A stretch of DNA of 64,000 nt from Dermanyssus gallinae (taxonomy: Eukaryota; Arthropoda; Arachnida; Mesostigmata; Dermanyssidae). A program made the position numbers and the translations under genes. Shown piece after piece: positions 22,837 to 35,322 of the stretch. Position 1 is the stretch's first letter. Each line of letters starts with the position of its first letter. The stretch spans positions 1-64,000 of the forward strand of contig QVRM01004791.1 in assembly GCA_003439945.1 (NCBI GenBank). Direction: 5' to 3'. The notes beneath the pieces were generated by a model. The model saw nothing but the letters and a program-made list of their open reading frames with translations, ran no database searches and was not told where the DNA came from.

Positions 22837-24950
22837 TTCAAGAAAAGAACGTTTCCTGGGCCCATTTCAACTGAGTTATTTCCTATATATATATATTAAT
22901 GAGGAATATAGTTGCTCGTACTTCATGACACGTCTGCCATCCCTCCCTTATCGTATGTCACCTGTAGCCGTGAGCGACAGACACCATAAGGCCGCGGTCT
23001 GGGGTCCGCGTCCGTGCCACCGCCACCGCCGCCGCTGCTGCAGCCGAAGCTGACTTCGGCAGCCCAGCGGACTCCATATGGCGGCGCCACAGGTTGTAGG
23101 CAAACAGGCTTGCTTGCTTGCCTGTTTGGTGGTTCGTTTGGTGGTTAACTATGGGCTCATGCTGCGTGCTCTGGTGCTGCTAGTCAAGGCCGGCTAGCCA
23201 AGGGCCTCCTCTGCCGGAAATGGGGGGTGCGTCGGCACTTTGCCAGACAGTCAGACAAGCATGCAGACGGGGGCCGCTGCAAATAGGTGGGGGGGGAGGC
23301 GCTGCAGCTACGACCACACAAAACGCGCAAGACCATACGACTCCACGCTAACGTCGACGCGCCGAAGGCGACAAACAAACCCAGTCAGTGCAATCCGTCA
23401 CTGTATCTATTGTGCCCCATCGTCATCATTGCCATCAACACACACACACACACAAACACACACGTGCAACGCCCAGTTATTTAGCTGCCAGTTTGTCAAC
23501 CCCCTGCGACAGTCTTGAACCCCCCTCCCGTCCGCCCTATATCAAGAAAATGAAAGGGGGCAAGCTTTCTGTGCCTGCGATAGCAACTCCTCCCGATGGC
23601 ACCGAAGGCGGAGGGGGGGGGGAGTCTTCAAGGATTCTTGAGTCTGAAACATCTGCTCCCTGAAGGAGAGTCGCGAATACGAAAAGGCTCGAGACACACC
23701 GCTGACGCCGTCCATCTGCCAGTTGTAACAGGACGACAATCATCAACTGAGCAACAGAGAATGGGCACGGGGACGTTCCTAATGTGTGGCGCCGATCAAG
23801 GACGTCGAGTAAAAAGAGCACAATGAATGGAATGTCGAACACTCAGCCGCTGCACTGCTGTCGGAGTGAGTCGGCTGCTAGCGGCATTCGGTCATAGTCA
23901 GGCAGGCGATAGAAGCCAAATAGGCTTCGTAGTCCTTCTATCGGAACAAACAGACAGAGGATCGTTCTTTCGGCCGATCTGCTGGGGTGGCGGTGCCGCT
24001 GCTGCTGCTGATGCTGCTGCATATGCTACGGTGGCCGATATGGCCTTGCACTTTCTCCCCGAAGAGCAAGGCCCCGCCTTTTTTTGCCCATTCATTCATT
24101 CATTTCTTGTGCATGCGCGCATACTTAATGAATTTTCCCCTCGTATGTACGTACGTAGGTAAAATACATTTCGTATGCGCGCATGTCTGAAGGGCATGTC
24201 GAAGCTGAGGCTACGGCTGAGAGCGCTTGCATAGAACATATTTCTCGGGTTTGGTGTCGCTAGGCTTCTTCCACGCTCTCGCCTTCTATCTCTTGTGACA
24301 AGTCAGGCGGTACTGACTGAAAACGGGAAAAAACTCTCCCGTTCAGTCACAGCAGGAAGGGCAACTGCTAAGGGCAGGACGAATTGCCGATGATCGCAGC
24401 TGTGGTCAATGTGGAGAGGAGAGCGGCGCAAAGGAACAGCGGCACCACCCGCTTACTGTGAAACGTAGTGTGAACTTTTGCATTTCATTTCCTCGCATAA
24501 ACAAGATACCACCACAACAAGTAGGGCTGGGGTAGATTTGTTTGCTTTTAAGATTTTTGTATGACATATAGTTCAAGTGTAGTATGTGGTGACGTGATGC
24601 TTGTTGCCTCGCCATATCTTGTTATTGGTGTCAACTCGTTTGGCAGTGCCAGGATTTACATAGTTTGTTTTCTTTTTAAGTCGCAAACTGTTTTAAACTT
24701 TAAAACGTTTATGTACGTTTTACTGACTCTTCTGACGACGCTTTATATACTGGCTTTATAGCAGGAAGGATTTGGAGATGGGGAAACGTAGACTGGTTGG
24801 TGAAGCATGAGGTTTGCTGCAGTTGGGGCCGCTGCTACCGCTAGTACTGGCGCTTCTCCTTCAACAGCTGTTGCCCCAACTAACAGCGTCATAACGTATT
24901 AATGGTTAACTATCTTATAAACTTTATTTTGAGATAACCATTCCTCTATG
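22630..24950. other. GC-rich flank with simple repeats; no gene seen
   Basis: It holds a (TA)n array at about 22804-22832, a second short TA run near 22885, GC-rich sequence from 22950 to 24130 with CGC/CTG triplets and G runs, and a CA run at 23440-23462. The open frames are short and of low complexity. An imperfect inverted repeat lies at about 24318-24350. No exon could be supported. Confidence 0.4.
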
Positions 24951-25089
24951 GTTTCACAGCAAAAGCCTTGTTGTTAATAATTATAAATTTAAGCCCAATA
25001 TAATCAAAGCCATGTGTGTGGCTTCTCAGTGCCACTCATTCACAGTGAAGTCGTAATTAAATTTTCAATATTCGTACGTGCGGTCGGTC

Positions 25090-25525
25090 TGTAGTGATAG
25101 CAGTAGATCGTGTTCATAATCCTATTTCAACATTGGAACACGCCCCGGATGGCAGTAAGCGAGACGGTATAGCAGTGTCGTTGCGGGCAACTTCGATGCC
25201 GATATGCTCTACGGGGCCTCTTCTCAAAACAATAATCAACCACTATGACGAACGCTTTGACAAGCGCTGTCAAAACCCGAGCACCACTACCGTCGAAGAC
25301 AGCGGATCCATGCATATGGAATAGGAAGCTGCAAAATATGCGCAAAGTTCGCGATAAGCTCCTACAATACGTATCCCAAAAAAAAGTCCCCGACGACAAC
25401 TCGTTCCGCCACAGATCTAAAGAAAATAGCCTTACATTTAGATGCCTCTGCAGGTCAAAAGCAAAGCATACGAAAACAGAATTTTATCAAGCTGTGGCTG
25501 ACACATATAAAAAGTACTAAGTGCC
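25090..25525 (+). pseudogene. Possible LINE endonuclease-RT linker fragment
   Basis: The + strand frame at 25245-25520 reads KTADPCIWNRKLQNMRKVRD then KLLQYVSQKK, a Ser/Lys-rich region and KAKHTKTEFYQAVADTYKKY. The order Trp, RDKLL, then KAK..Y..F is like the segment between the AP-endonuclease and RT of Jockey/CR1 LINEs. No catalytic motif is visible, so the call is tentative. Confidence 0.35.
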
Positions 25526-26079
25526 TTGTTGTAACTCATCCAAAAGCATAGTGGAAATTGTACGAGGCCGATGCAACTTATTGCGCTGTTTAGGATAGTT
25601 AATCGCAGACGCACTAAACAAGGTTGGAAATCGCAGACCTTTTGCCTTTCACTTTTCTATCGTGCCTGATCCCCCGTCGAGGGATGCTAACATTTCAGAC
25701 TTAATGCAGCGTAGTTCCTTCGTGCTCCCATTTTTACTGGACTATATTAACCCTGGTGCACTTGTAAGCAAGGCCACACCAAGAAATCATAATATCGTAA
25801 TCTGAGGAACTCTTTATGCGAGGTGGTTCTGTCGATTGTATTGAAAATCGTCATGCTTTTTATTGCAGTCTTTTTAGCGCTTATATTCAACGTGTCAATC
25901 CGACATTTAGTGTTCCCAGAGTCACCAAAGCGCATGCGAGTTATCCCACGATATAAGGAAACGAATTCACGGAGCGACCTAAATCATTAATTAGAACCGA
26001 CTCATTACAGTGAAAAGTTTCTTAGTAATGTTATTCAGGCGCTGTGCAAAGCGTTGCGCAGGTTGTATAAACATATATA

Positions 26080-26830
26080 GACAAATTTGAAGAACTTGCA
26101 CTTAGTGATAGCGGCTAACACGGTGAATGACGGTGAAACCGTTATTGGTTTATTCTTTCACGCGGCCGAATGCGGCCATTTTATTCTATACGTCATTACT
26201 AATTTTTCTAGTCCGCTCGAGGCTGCCACAGATCATCAACAAATGTTGGTATTCCTCTTTAGGGGGATGCGTAGGATGCTCGCTCCTCGCTCGATCAAAC
26301 CGCTGTGAGAGGCCAAATAAGTGTTACTTGTTTCACAAGATTATGCGCGTCTCCCTTCTGTAATCGCTCATGTCAACAAAACATTCAGAGCCTACGCTGA
26401 GTTGTTGCATTGCAGTCTGGGAATGTACGTACACGGAAGTCTTGTAAAAGAACTAAGTTATTTCGAACAATGCATTGCGAGCGGCCTATGGCTTTTAGTG
26501 GACAAGCTTCGTCTCTCAGCTACATGTAAATATTGGCATCCCACGTGTGTATAACTGCTGCGCGGCCAAAATGACCTTAAAGTAGTGGTCTGTTCTAGTG
26601 AAAGCTTCCGACGGGAGAAATGCTTGATTTGTCCTTTGTTGCGATCTCAGGTAGAAAGCGTAGAGCTAGCAGATCGCATGATTCTTGTACGACAGGAGCC
26701 TACATTCTCAAAGAACACGATATGGAATACGCTTCCTCGTTGCCCCCAGGTAGCAAGATCTATGCTCGCGTTCAAGATAGAAGCAAACACATACACTTTT
26801 TGCAGGGCTGATATTTAGAGAAGCCTACGT
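26080..26830 (+). pseudogene. Decayed LINE RT C-terminus
   Basis: The frame at 26585-26818 ends NTIWNTLPRCPQVARSMLAF...EANTY, similar to the WN.LP...S...FK closing block of CR1/Jockey-type RT. Upstream frames at 26087-26554 are short, broken and not clearly assignable. Orientation is + strand. It may be joined with the fragment at 25090-25525 as remnants of one element. Confidence 0.35.
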
Positions 26831-26949
26831 TTTAAAATAAAATGTCTGGGCAGATTAAATTGCTTAATCAAGTACGGTTTTTAATCGATAATGTATTACA
26901 GGTATGACGAAAAAGTTGTTATAATATAGGTTAAGTAATTACTATCATA

Positions 26950-27090
26950 TGTATTCAATGTAATCAATCATTCACTGTCGGAACATGACATTAGGGTCCC
27001 TGCGAACGTCTGCACCATTACGGGGGGTCCAGTGTAGGGACCAGCCATTTCTGAAGAATTCCCCGTATCGAGGTCGCATTGCCTCGTTAA
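26950..27090 (-). mobile_element. R4-like family-2 retrotransposon, 3' fragment (copy 3)
   Basis: Matches the terminal 130 bp of the other two copies (attcaatgtaatcaatcatt, ggaacatgacattagggtcc, ggggggtccagtgtaggga). It keeps only the 3' UTR and a few terminal codons. It has no TAA array attached, so either the tail was lost or this insertion used another target. Confidence 0.6.
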
Positions 27091-27245
27091 GTTAATTCGG
27101 CCAGAAAGTGAGCCGGTTGGTTTGCGTATTCGGGCAAGTTCGGCGACTGGTTAAGTTTCAATAAAGCAATTTTGTATCCTCCGAACTTAGTCGTTCCTTT
27201 TTCACGATAATAGCTCTGCAACCGTGAATCCCATCCCTCAATGTA

Positions 27246-27282
<37 letters not shown>

Positions 27283-28744
27283 TCGTATTGTGACTCGTGT
27301 TTCAGCGTTACCGTTTACCGCCAGAACTGGTCCCTGCCCCAGTGGCCGCCCCCGATTCGATGTGTTGCGAACTTCCACCTCTAATAAGGGGCCTTAGTCG
27401 TCGTCGTCGACTTGTGGCTGGAGTCTGTGTAGAGGGCGTTACGTCACGCACACGACACCTATACTGTCGACTGTCTGTAAGCTGTGTTGCTCAACTCACA
27501 GCAATGAGACGCATCCGATCTCGAAATCCTACTCGAATCGAATCGTAGACCGCCCGGCCAGTTTTGCTGACGGTGCGACCGACCATAGAATCCTGGCTGG
27601 TTCTTTGCTAACATCAATGGGACGGGAATGTGGAGCGCGCGGCGGGGCGGGGGGGGGGGGGGGGGCAGTGGCGGGGGCGCAGTGGCAGGGGCGGCAAATC
27701 CAACGAAACCAAGTGAGAACGCGAGCCGAGTGTTGCCAGATTGCCGACGATGTCCCGAAGCTTGATTAGACAAAAGCCTCATCATGGTGTGTCGTTCGTC
27801 GTCGACGTCGTCAACAATTGATCCCTCATTGAACAGCGCTCGCGCCCGAATACTCAACAGCAGGCTGAAACGACTTGTCGCAAAGTTCGCTTGTTCAAGG
27901 CGATCCGCTTTCCGCATCGATGCGTGACTGACTGACTGACGGCGGAACGCATACAAGCCAGCACGCGTGCATGTACTTCTCGATATTGTTCGCTGTGTCG
28001 AACATTGATAGCAAGATGCTTGTTGCCAACTTTCTCTTAAGGAGGCGCCTGTATATTTATAAACATTTGCTCATATATATATATATATACACCTGGGCTG
28101 GGTAGTTGTCCACACGTTACATCAAAGGGTCCCGGGGCAACCACCATTCTGGCGTTTTGCTAGTTCTGCTATACCGGGCATGCCGCGGCGTGGTATTAAT
28201 CACACTTGCTCCAGCACGGTCCGCATCCACAATCATCCTGTGGTGATCCATGAAAGCCCTCCACGTTGCACAGATCGTGATGAAGGTCGTGGGCTGCAAG
28301 GGCCGTAGTTAGATGCCGATCTTCCATCCCGCTAGCCCGCCATTTGGTGCTCCTCATTGCTGCTGTTCCATAAATCCCTATGTCCGCTTCACTTATTTTC
28401 GTTCGCCAGTTCAGTAAATAAACGTCAAAGACGCTCGTTTTTTTAGGTTCCATCATTTTTGCCGTCACCCTCCGTCAGCAGGGGACCACTTTCCAGCAGT
28501 TGTTGATAACTCTAATCCTGCACGTATTCAACACATGTTTATTTTAGTTCGAATTTTACTTTATGGGCCCCATGGCACGGCGAGCAGATATTTAGAGCAC
28601 TTGTGAGCGTTGAGTAGTACTCGTGTAGCATTTCTTTTTCGTAGCGGCTCCGATATTCTTTATATGAAATAATAACCGTGTCGTGTAATATTTGAAATGT
28701 TAGCGGATAGTCTTAAGCTTCAATATCTGACTGAACGCAATGGG
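27091..28744. other. No recognised gene; G-run and low-complexity frames
   Basis: A (TA)n array lies at 27248-27280 and a G tract at about 27640-27665, which creates a poly-Pro stretch in a reverse-strand frame (27459-27956). Reverse frames at 28117-28468 (MTAKMMEPKKTSVFDVYLLN) are open but match no family I know. Confidence 0.35.
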
Positions 28745-29130
28745 TTAGGGCTTGATGGGGCTGCCAAACCTCTATGGCAGAAGTCTTGTTTGGGATGAAA
28801 CTGTCATGCACGGCGGCCTTAATGTACCCCCGTCACGGCTCTGTGAAGGTGTGGCTAGGTTGCGGAACATACAGATTAGGAGAGCAATGAAAGTATCTCG
28901 CGAAGTCAAGGAGCCGTTGCTTTTAAGGCACTGATTACTAAGTGTCGGTAGCTCGAAGTTTCTGAGTGATACTGGAAAACGTACGGAGGATATTACGAAC
29001 CGACGCTAAGCGACGTCTCTCATTATAGGCGCTATGGGCTGACCCGAAATGAACTGATAACAGTAAAAAGTTCCTTCATCACAATTGTACGAATCAGACT
29101 CTAAAATAAGAATAAAAAATAATAATAATA
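28745..29130 (+). mobile_element. R4/Dong-like retrotransposon, decayed 3' fragment (copy D)
   Basis: The + strand reads DGAAKPLW, then LVWDETVMHGGLNVPP, which aligns with the DGVTIPLW...CLVWDATV endonuclease segment of copy F. Further on are SDTGKRTEDITN and LIIGAMG with a stop, matching DIGKRI and SIIGAMN. It ends with a short aaaataataataataa tail at about 29115-29130. Much of the middle is diverged, so it is older than copies A, E and F. Confidence 0.68.
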
Positions 29131-29673
29131 ACTAGACAGGTGGGTCCAGCCCAAAGTGAGGTTTATTTGGCGGGGTGGTCATAGGTGGTCTGTTAGGTAT
29201 GAATTAAATGTTTTATAGGAGTTTATCTGGCGGGGTAGGGAGAGGTAGTCGGGTGTAGAGTGCGGAGGCGCAGTTTGAGAACGTAAAGCATAATTTAGAA
29301 AAACACCTGCGCGTAAGCGGAGTGGTCTAGCATTTAGCTTGGTTGCACTGAGTGCGACGAAACGGAGGCGGAGTTAATAAAACAGAGTTAGGTTGAGCAG
29401 GCGATATTAAGAGTGGAGTCGTTATATGCGATGGTTCGCAGGACGTAGTTATGAAGGAGTCTTTAACCTCCCTCACTCATATCAGAATATTCTGTATCAA
29501 AATTGATAGAAAGGTGGTGTTACGAATGATTGCTGACTATCAGCTGTATAATTTATAATCCATTTTAAATGAGCATCGCTTAAAAAATCGATCCATAAAA
29601 GGGATCGAACCGCGACATCCCGGTAGATGAAAACTATTACTAGCACCGTGGGCCCCTATTTCGTCACACACAA

Positions 29674-29704
<31 letters not shown>

Positions 29705-29707
<3 letters not shown>

Positions 29708-29765
29708 GAGCACTGCTGAGTGTGCAAACGTATTGTGAATGATTAATAAATCATCACAATATTTC
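29705..29765 (-). repeat. TA-embedded 60-bp hairpin repeat, copy 2 (reverse)
   Basis: Reverse complement of the same unit (gacgagcactgctgagtgtg...gattaataaatcatcacaat). Preceded by about 15 TA units and followed by ctatatatatata. Confidence 0.75.
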
Positions 29766-30725
29766 TATATATATATATACGTGTGTACATACATATGTTC
29801 ACGTACATGTCTGGTAACGTGACGGGGGAGAGGCCTGCAAACACGCTTAATGGCATCTGTCACTAAAAATTCGGATTTTGGTGTTAAATGATAAGAACGT
29901 TTCTTTTAAGACAACAAAACACACTGACTAAGCACTCTAGGTTACAGAATGTATCACTATGAATACTCCACGGCCTCGAGTGCCTGCGACGAAACTGAGG
30001 CGGAGTTAATACCTTCTGTGGTCATTAGGCGAGTGCGGCAGGAAGTGCCAGTTACTCGTCGACTAAGGACGAGCACATGGCGCAGTGGGGTACAGTGACG
30101 GACAGTCGACTACCAAGAGTCGTCTGGTTGTCGTCGAGAAATCGTCTTGATCTTTACGAGCCTCTGAGCGCCACAACTGAGCTTCGTCGCCGAGCAATCG
30201 TCTCGCTTCTCGTACGTATCGGACCATCCCTCCCCCACACCTCCACCGGAGAAGAGGGGTAGTCCAGAGTTGCCATAGACCATTTCTCTCTGGTTCGATG
30301 ACGCTTTGAAAAACGCCATGTGACCGGGGCGCCCTTTTAGAAGGCGAGGCGGCACGGGGGAGCTGTGCTCCGTCACCTCACCCAGCAGTCGTCCATGCTG
30401 TCAGGCGATGCTATAGTAGTCCATGCTGCCAGAGTGCTGGCTGGCTGGCTAATGCGCAGACAAGAGTAAATAGCCGACAGACCAGATCAGCAGGCGCCTG
30501 TTGAGGAGACGCTAATTAAGGAGACGCATCAGCTTATATACTGCTGTAGTACCCTCACAGGACCAGTCTGGAAGCTGTCAACAGTTTTGTGTGAAACCTT
30601 TCACAGACACGCATGCACTACATGCACACTACATACATGTCATCCACATACATGTCAAACAACCCAAATGATGTTGGCGGGCGTCGTCGTTCTGTCTGTC
30701 GTGCCCTTGAGTTAAAGTCTATGCC

Positions 30726-30779
30726 ACTTGACCACGTACATTTGGGTAGGCATGCCTACCCTAGTGTACGTGGTCAAGT
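30726..30779. repeat. 54-bp near-perfect palindrome
   Basis: Left half starts acttgaccacgtaca, right half ends tgtacgtggtcaagt, with centre gggtaggcatgccta. Only the ttt/tag step is unpaired. Confidence 0.9.
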
Positions 30780-30904
30780 CGCACGGTTAAATTCTGTTTG
30801 TATTTAATTAGTACCAGGACATATGCAGACATACGTAGGTTATTCGGCAATATTTCGTTTAAGCTTTTGGTTATCCCACGACTACCTGTTTTTTTTAAGG
30901 CACT

Positions 30905-31065
30905 AGAAATTTGGAAGGTCAAGCCCGGTGCCCCGCGACCGGAGGAGATACATAGACACGGGTTTGAGCCTTACCGTGACACATTTAAACCTATGGGGTC
31001 CGTCTCACGAATAAGGCGAAAGTAGTCCCGTGGGCGTTAAATGTTTTTTAAGAATCAGCCAAAAA
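30905..31065 (+). repeat. tRNA-derived SINE, family 2, older copy
   Basis: ccccgcgaccggaggagata, gggtttgagccttaccgtga, agtcccgtgggcgttaaatg. The B box has a C-to-T change (GGGTTTGAGCC), so this copy is probably silent. Confidence 0.7.
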
Positions 31066-32231
31066 AAAGAAAATTGGAAAAGCGTTAGATATAATTATGA
31101 ATCGTTTCAGTAAAGTGACGTTCGGGGGTTAAAAATGCTTATTGTCTTTTATTTTTTCCTTTACGTGTCAAACTGCCTATATATATATATACCAAAAAAA
31201 TATATATGTATCAAAAAAAAATATATATATATACCAAAAATATATTTGAAACAGCATCCAATAACTTGTCTGCTGCCTCTCTCTACCTCATCTGCAGCTT
31301 CTAGAAATGTTTCAGCTAGCGTTTGCAAGATATGTGGTAGTTTCTGTATTAACATGGCTTGACGGACATACCCTATTACCTACCACCGTTGCAAGGATGT
31401 GCAATCTGCTTCGTCCACGACGCGTTGTTGTTTATGGAGATCTCTTACTCTCTTCTTGTCATTAGCGGCGGTTTGTGGGGTCGACCGCATATGTACGACC
31501 CAGCGTGGCTATGAGGTAACTTGTTGCAGATTTGGGGAATTTCCGAAGGGAAAAAAACGTGGCGGTGACACAAGACGCGTGTCGTGGAAGACGCTCGCAA
31601 TCAAGTGGTTGCTTCGTCTGGCAGCGTCACTAAATCGGAAATCTCTGCTATTAGTGACGCTGCCAGCATTGCCAGCTCACACTCCGTGGCTTACTGCGAG
31701 CCGCAGCTCTCTGGCAGTGAGCTCCGCTTCGTCTAATGAGACCCCGCGTCTTCGGTCAGGCGTGGCGAATCCTACGTAGTCTGGAAGAATGTCCTATTTT
31801 GTTTTGTATTAAAGTCGATTATTACTATTTGGCGACCCACGACCCAGACTACGACCCGGACGCCACATGCCGTCATACGCGGTCATGTTTGTGCCGTTGC
31901 ATCTGTCGTAGATCGAGATCGCGTTGCTTACGGGGGTGATGAAAACGGAATCGCAGCTATTTCGCCAGCTAGAGTGGCTCGTAGCGAGCAGATCATCAAT
32001 AGCTAACGCTGTGCTCTGGGTCGTGCGCACGTTTAGTGTCTGAGAGAGCTGAATAAGTCTGTTATCTCACGTTTGTCCTAAGTCCTAAAATAAGAATTCG
32101 CAAGCTAAATGAGCTTCAGTAGAAGGTCCTGTTTGTCTTGTTGGTTTTGTATGCGGGATGCACGTTTAGTTGCACCGATATTGAATCCAGTTGTGCTTGT
32201 TTTTCGCTCGATCTGCACAGACTGTTTAGAA
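31066..32231. other. No gene seen
   Basis: TA/A-rich runs at 31178-31245, the 15-bp hairpin at 31618 and a primer-site-like ttggcgacccacgac at about 31829 without a paired LTR. Confidence 0.35.
31618..31666. repeat. 15-bp perfect inverted repeat
   Basis: ctggcagcgtcacta at 31618-31632 and its exact complement at 31652-31666, 19-nt spacer. Confidence 0.9.
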
Positions 32232-32248
32232 GGAATTATTTTTGTTTT

Positions 32249-32292
<44 letters not shown>

Positions 32293-32309
32293 AGGAAACA
32301 AATAATTCC
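32232..32309. repeat. (TA)n array flanked by inverted arms
   Basis: ggaattatttttgttttctt at 32232-32251 and gaaggaaacaaataattcc at 32291-32309 are inverted with few mismatches, enclosing about 20 TA units. The whole could form one long hairpin. Confidence 0.75.
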
Positions 32310-32698
32310 CATGTTCGCTATGTCACCTGTTACTATGTTAGGAAGTACCAACAAGCTACACGAACATGAGCTGTCGACACGGATACAGGATGTTACGATT
32401 GGCTACTAATTACGTACGGGCATACAAGTTGGGATTGCTACTAATCACTACAGGCACTAGCATGTCGCTGGATTGGCTGAACAGGCCTTACGTTCAAACA
32501 GGTGCGATGTCGTACACTTGTCAGTTAGTCACAAATACAACGGGTATACAAGGCCATCAAACGCTAGGTAGAGAGATAGACACAGATAAAGCTGTTCATG
32601 GGCATGCATTGCGGAACGTAGCGGATGTGATAAAAATTGTTTCATACCAACTAGATTTTTCGTTAAGTAGCCTTGAGTTTTTCGTTGTTACGATAAGT

Positions 32699-32925
32699 TC
32701 ACCGAGCAGGATGGCTTAGTGGCAAAAGCCTTTGCCTTGCATTCGGTAAGGCCTGAGTTCGAGACCCAGACCGGCCACTCCTAAATTGGTTTTCATGATT
32801 TCCAATTTAAACAAGGTGAATGCCGGAGTGGACTAAAAATCGACCATAATCTAAAAAACAACGGGGAGCACAGATGTCTCAATAAAAAGAGATTGTGCAT
32901 TACAATCCATTCTTTCATTATGTCA
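32699..32925 (+). repeat. tRNA-derived SINE, family 1, copy 1
   Basis: It has an A box (TGGCTTAGTGG at 32712-32722) and a B box-like GAGTTCGAGACC at 32755-32766, the spacing of an internal RNA polymerase III promoter. The body shared with the copy at 40077 is gccactcctaa, tttccaattta, aatgccggagtgga. It ends in caataaaaagag and a short unique tail. The tRNA-like fold is incomplete and the body continues beyond a tRNA's length, so a SINE is preferred over a tRNA gene. Confidence 0.75.
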
Positions 32926-33019
32926 AGTTAAGTTCATACATAATTAACTGAGATCGAGTAAGCCATTTACTATGTGTTAAGCACCCGCACAATACTATGT
33001 ATATATATGTATACATACT

Positions 33020-33082
33020 GAAAATATTGTGATGATTTATTAATCATTTACAATACGTTTGCACACTCGGCAGTGCTCGCCT
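33020..33082 (+). repeat. TA-embedded 60-bp hairpin repeat, copy 3
   Basis: gaaaatattgtgatgattta then ttaatcatttacaatacg and gcacactcggcagtgctcgc, immediately followed by one of the longest TA arrays of the window (33083-33211). Confidence 0.75.
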
Positions 33083-33214
<132 letters not shown>

Positions 33215-34131
33215 ACCCTAAAACGTTTAAAAACACAGCTGAAAGATACGTACAAAAATATACTTAGTACACATAAAAGCAACATTTCATTCTACGTAAT
33301 CCCAACTCATCCATGTGCCATATTTCGAGGTAATCTGTTTATAATATTACTAAATTATCTTCTGAGAACCTGCGTTTGTGTGGGCCCCACTTAGTCGTCT
33401 GTCAGGCAAATCTAGCCTGTATTCAACGATTTTGATGTTTCTTCAGACCATGTGTTCTTCAACCAGGAGTTAGGGGAGTACAAGGAACCGATATAAACGT
33501 AAACTAATCTCGGTGCCATTGAGGTAAAATAACAAACAATTGTGTACACTATTGCATATGAGGCCATAACTTGCTCCGCTGTGTAATCAAATTTAAATAA
33601 GTTCTATAATTTAGCATGTCACACTTGGGAGTCGAGAGCAGCCTACTGTTATCAAGGCGTTCGACAAAAATCACGATTTGGTCTGCAATTAGTTGCTCGC
33701 ACACCAAGTGACATCAGACAATTGAGCCGTTTACCCTTTTTTTTGCTCACTTGGCTGCCTGCCATAAAGCACAGCTCTTAGCTCATCTACATTAACCTAA
33801 AAAGTAATTCGTTTTGTTTAAAGGAGGCAGGAACTTTTCACATTCTTACAGAGGCGAAGCATTCGCTTAAATAAAATTATCGCATAGTATCGACAGTAGT
33901 ATGTCAGGCGTATCTTTTATGTCCTGCTTTTAAAAATAAAAAAGATTATCACTACAGGGGAGGCCACCACTCTCAGCTGACATACGCCGGCATCAGGCCT
34001 GGCGCCTAACAAAAACAAGGGTTTTTTCCAAAGCAGTGTGGCCAAGTGGAGCGAGGAGTTGGGGGAAATAGATGAGAAGATATTTATGGAATTCTAGAAT
34101 TGCGGAGTACAAGTCCTAGACATTTAGTGTT

Positions 34132-34245
34132 GTCGGCACGATCAGGTTGTTTCTGGTTCGCAGTCGATGATGTTGAAACCAAATTTCTCACTAGCTACAA
34201 ATGTCTATAAAGTTCGGAGCAGTGTTACTTCGGCGGCAGTCAGTA
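34132..34245 (+). repeat. Imperfect direct repeat, left copy
   Basis: gtcggcacgatcaggttgtttc, then ttctcactagctacaaatg and agcagtgttacttcggc; matches 34726-34832 with about 75-80 percent identity by eye. Confidence 0.5.
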
Positions 34246-34725
34246 TCTTAGCTTGTCGAGCGTTAGCAGTCATAAGAGGCAGACATATAACAACCACTCC
34301 ATTTGTCGCACGAGCAGGTTTCGACAAACGCCGTGAGATAACGTTATATGACAGATGGTCGTCGTATTGGTCGTCGTTCTTTTGGCCAGAGTAGAGCGTA
34401 AGTCGTACTCCTGTTCTGACGATGTGAGAAAGTCAAGCCACCCCAATAGCAAAGGAGCCGATTATACGTCCGCCTAAGCACGAGCCCTACTGCTGGCGCC
34501 TGTGGTTTTATTACTTCGTCTGGTCCGTGCGGCTGAGCTGATATCGTAGACCAATAAAGACGAAAGAATAAAGGATCAATTTACCGATTCGCATCGTTAT
34601 CCACGCGCCCTGGCGTTGTCGGCGCTTTTGCCGAAACGACGATGTTGTGCTGCAAGCCCCGCAAGCCGGGAGATCAGTGGCCGGGAGACTTGCCACGCTT
34701 AGATATGCACGCATTCAGCGTTACT

Positions 34726-34832
34726 GGCGGCACGACTAGGTTGTTTCTAGTTCGACGATGATGGTGGAAGCGCAAACTTCTCACTAGTTGCAAATGACTA
34801 TGAAGGTCTACAGTGCTAGTTTGGCAGTACAT
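34726..34832 (+). repeat. Imperfect direct repeat, right copy
   Basis: ggcggcacgactaggttg, then cttctcactagttgcaaatg. The roughly 480 bp between the copies contain no recognised gene. It may be an old duplication or part of a repeat family. Confidence 0.5.
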
Positions 34833-34852
34833 ATATGTATGTGTATATGTAA

Positions 34853-34857
<5 letters not shown>

Positions 34858-34891
<34 letters not shown>

Positions 34892-34898
34892 TACATAC

Positions 34899-34967
<69 letters not shown>

Positions 34968-34980
34968 TACATACATATGT
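34858..34980. repeat. Compound (TA)n / gtacatacatacatatg repeat
   Basis: Two TA arrays, each followed by the same gtacatacatacatatg module (about 34887-34903 and 34963-34979), suggesting duplication of an array-plus-module unit. Confidence 0.9.
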
Positions 34981-35019
34981 GCAGCGTGTTCTGGGCATAG
35001 TCAATTTTCGTCGAAGAAT

Positions 35020-35085
35020 ATAGAAGACATTGCCTTGCATTCTGTAGGCCATGGGTTCAAATCTAGCGACTGTCTCTCTCGCTCT
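35020..35085 (+). repeat. Possible SINE family 1 fragment
   Basis: cattgccttgcattctgtag followed by atgggttcaaatctagcg resembles the B-box part of family 1 (ttgccttgcattc...ggttcgagac). The match is short. Confidence 0.3.
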
Positions 35086-35322
35086 CTCGTGTTGAATTCC
35101 GCGGGCATTCGAGTTCCCTCGCTCTACAAGTGCCGACAAAGTGGCCGACTACCCTAGTACGGTAGGCGCAGTGAGAGTAGAAGTGAAGGCTCTCTTGAGG
35201 GCATCCGCGTCATCGTGCTGGGTATCTATCTGCCTGTCTGCCTCCCGGCCTGCCTATCTGTGTGTTTACTATTAGCGATATCCGTCTAGCTATGCGTTTG
35301 TATTGCTTCCTCGGTTTGCGAT

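Larger units (their letters stand above)
29131..30904. other. No gene seen
   Basis: It includes the second 60-bp TA-embedded repeat, a repeated gcgacgaaacNgaggcggagttaata-like stretch (about 29347 and 29988), a decayed tRNA-like B box on the reverse strand near 29600, and the 54-bp palindrome at 30726. Confidence 0.35.

Noticed and set aside
27459..27956. 165-codon reverse frame with a poly-Pro tract
   Set aside because: The Pro run comes from a G tract and the rest has no motif, start context or splice support.
28117..28468. Reverse-strand frames as a small Cys-containing secreted protein
   Set aside because: No signal peptide and no regular Cys pattern; the two frames conflict with each other.
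29590..29660. Reverse-strand tRNA or SINE with B box GGTTCGATCCC
   Set aside because: No convincing A box, no stem pairing and no second copy in the window; listed only as a decayed tRNA-like trace.
31600..31870. LTR end and primer site at ttggcgacccacgac
   Set aside because: No paired LTR and no gag/pol sequence nearby; the resemblance is too short.
32711..32775. tRNA gene
   Set aside because: The A and B boxes are good, but the cloverleaf is incomplete and the sequence continues as a repeated SINE body shared with 40077.
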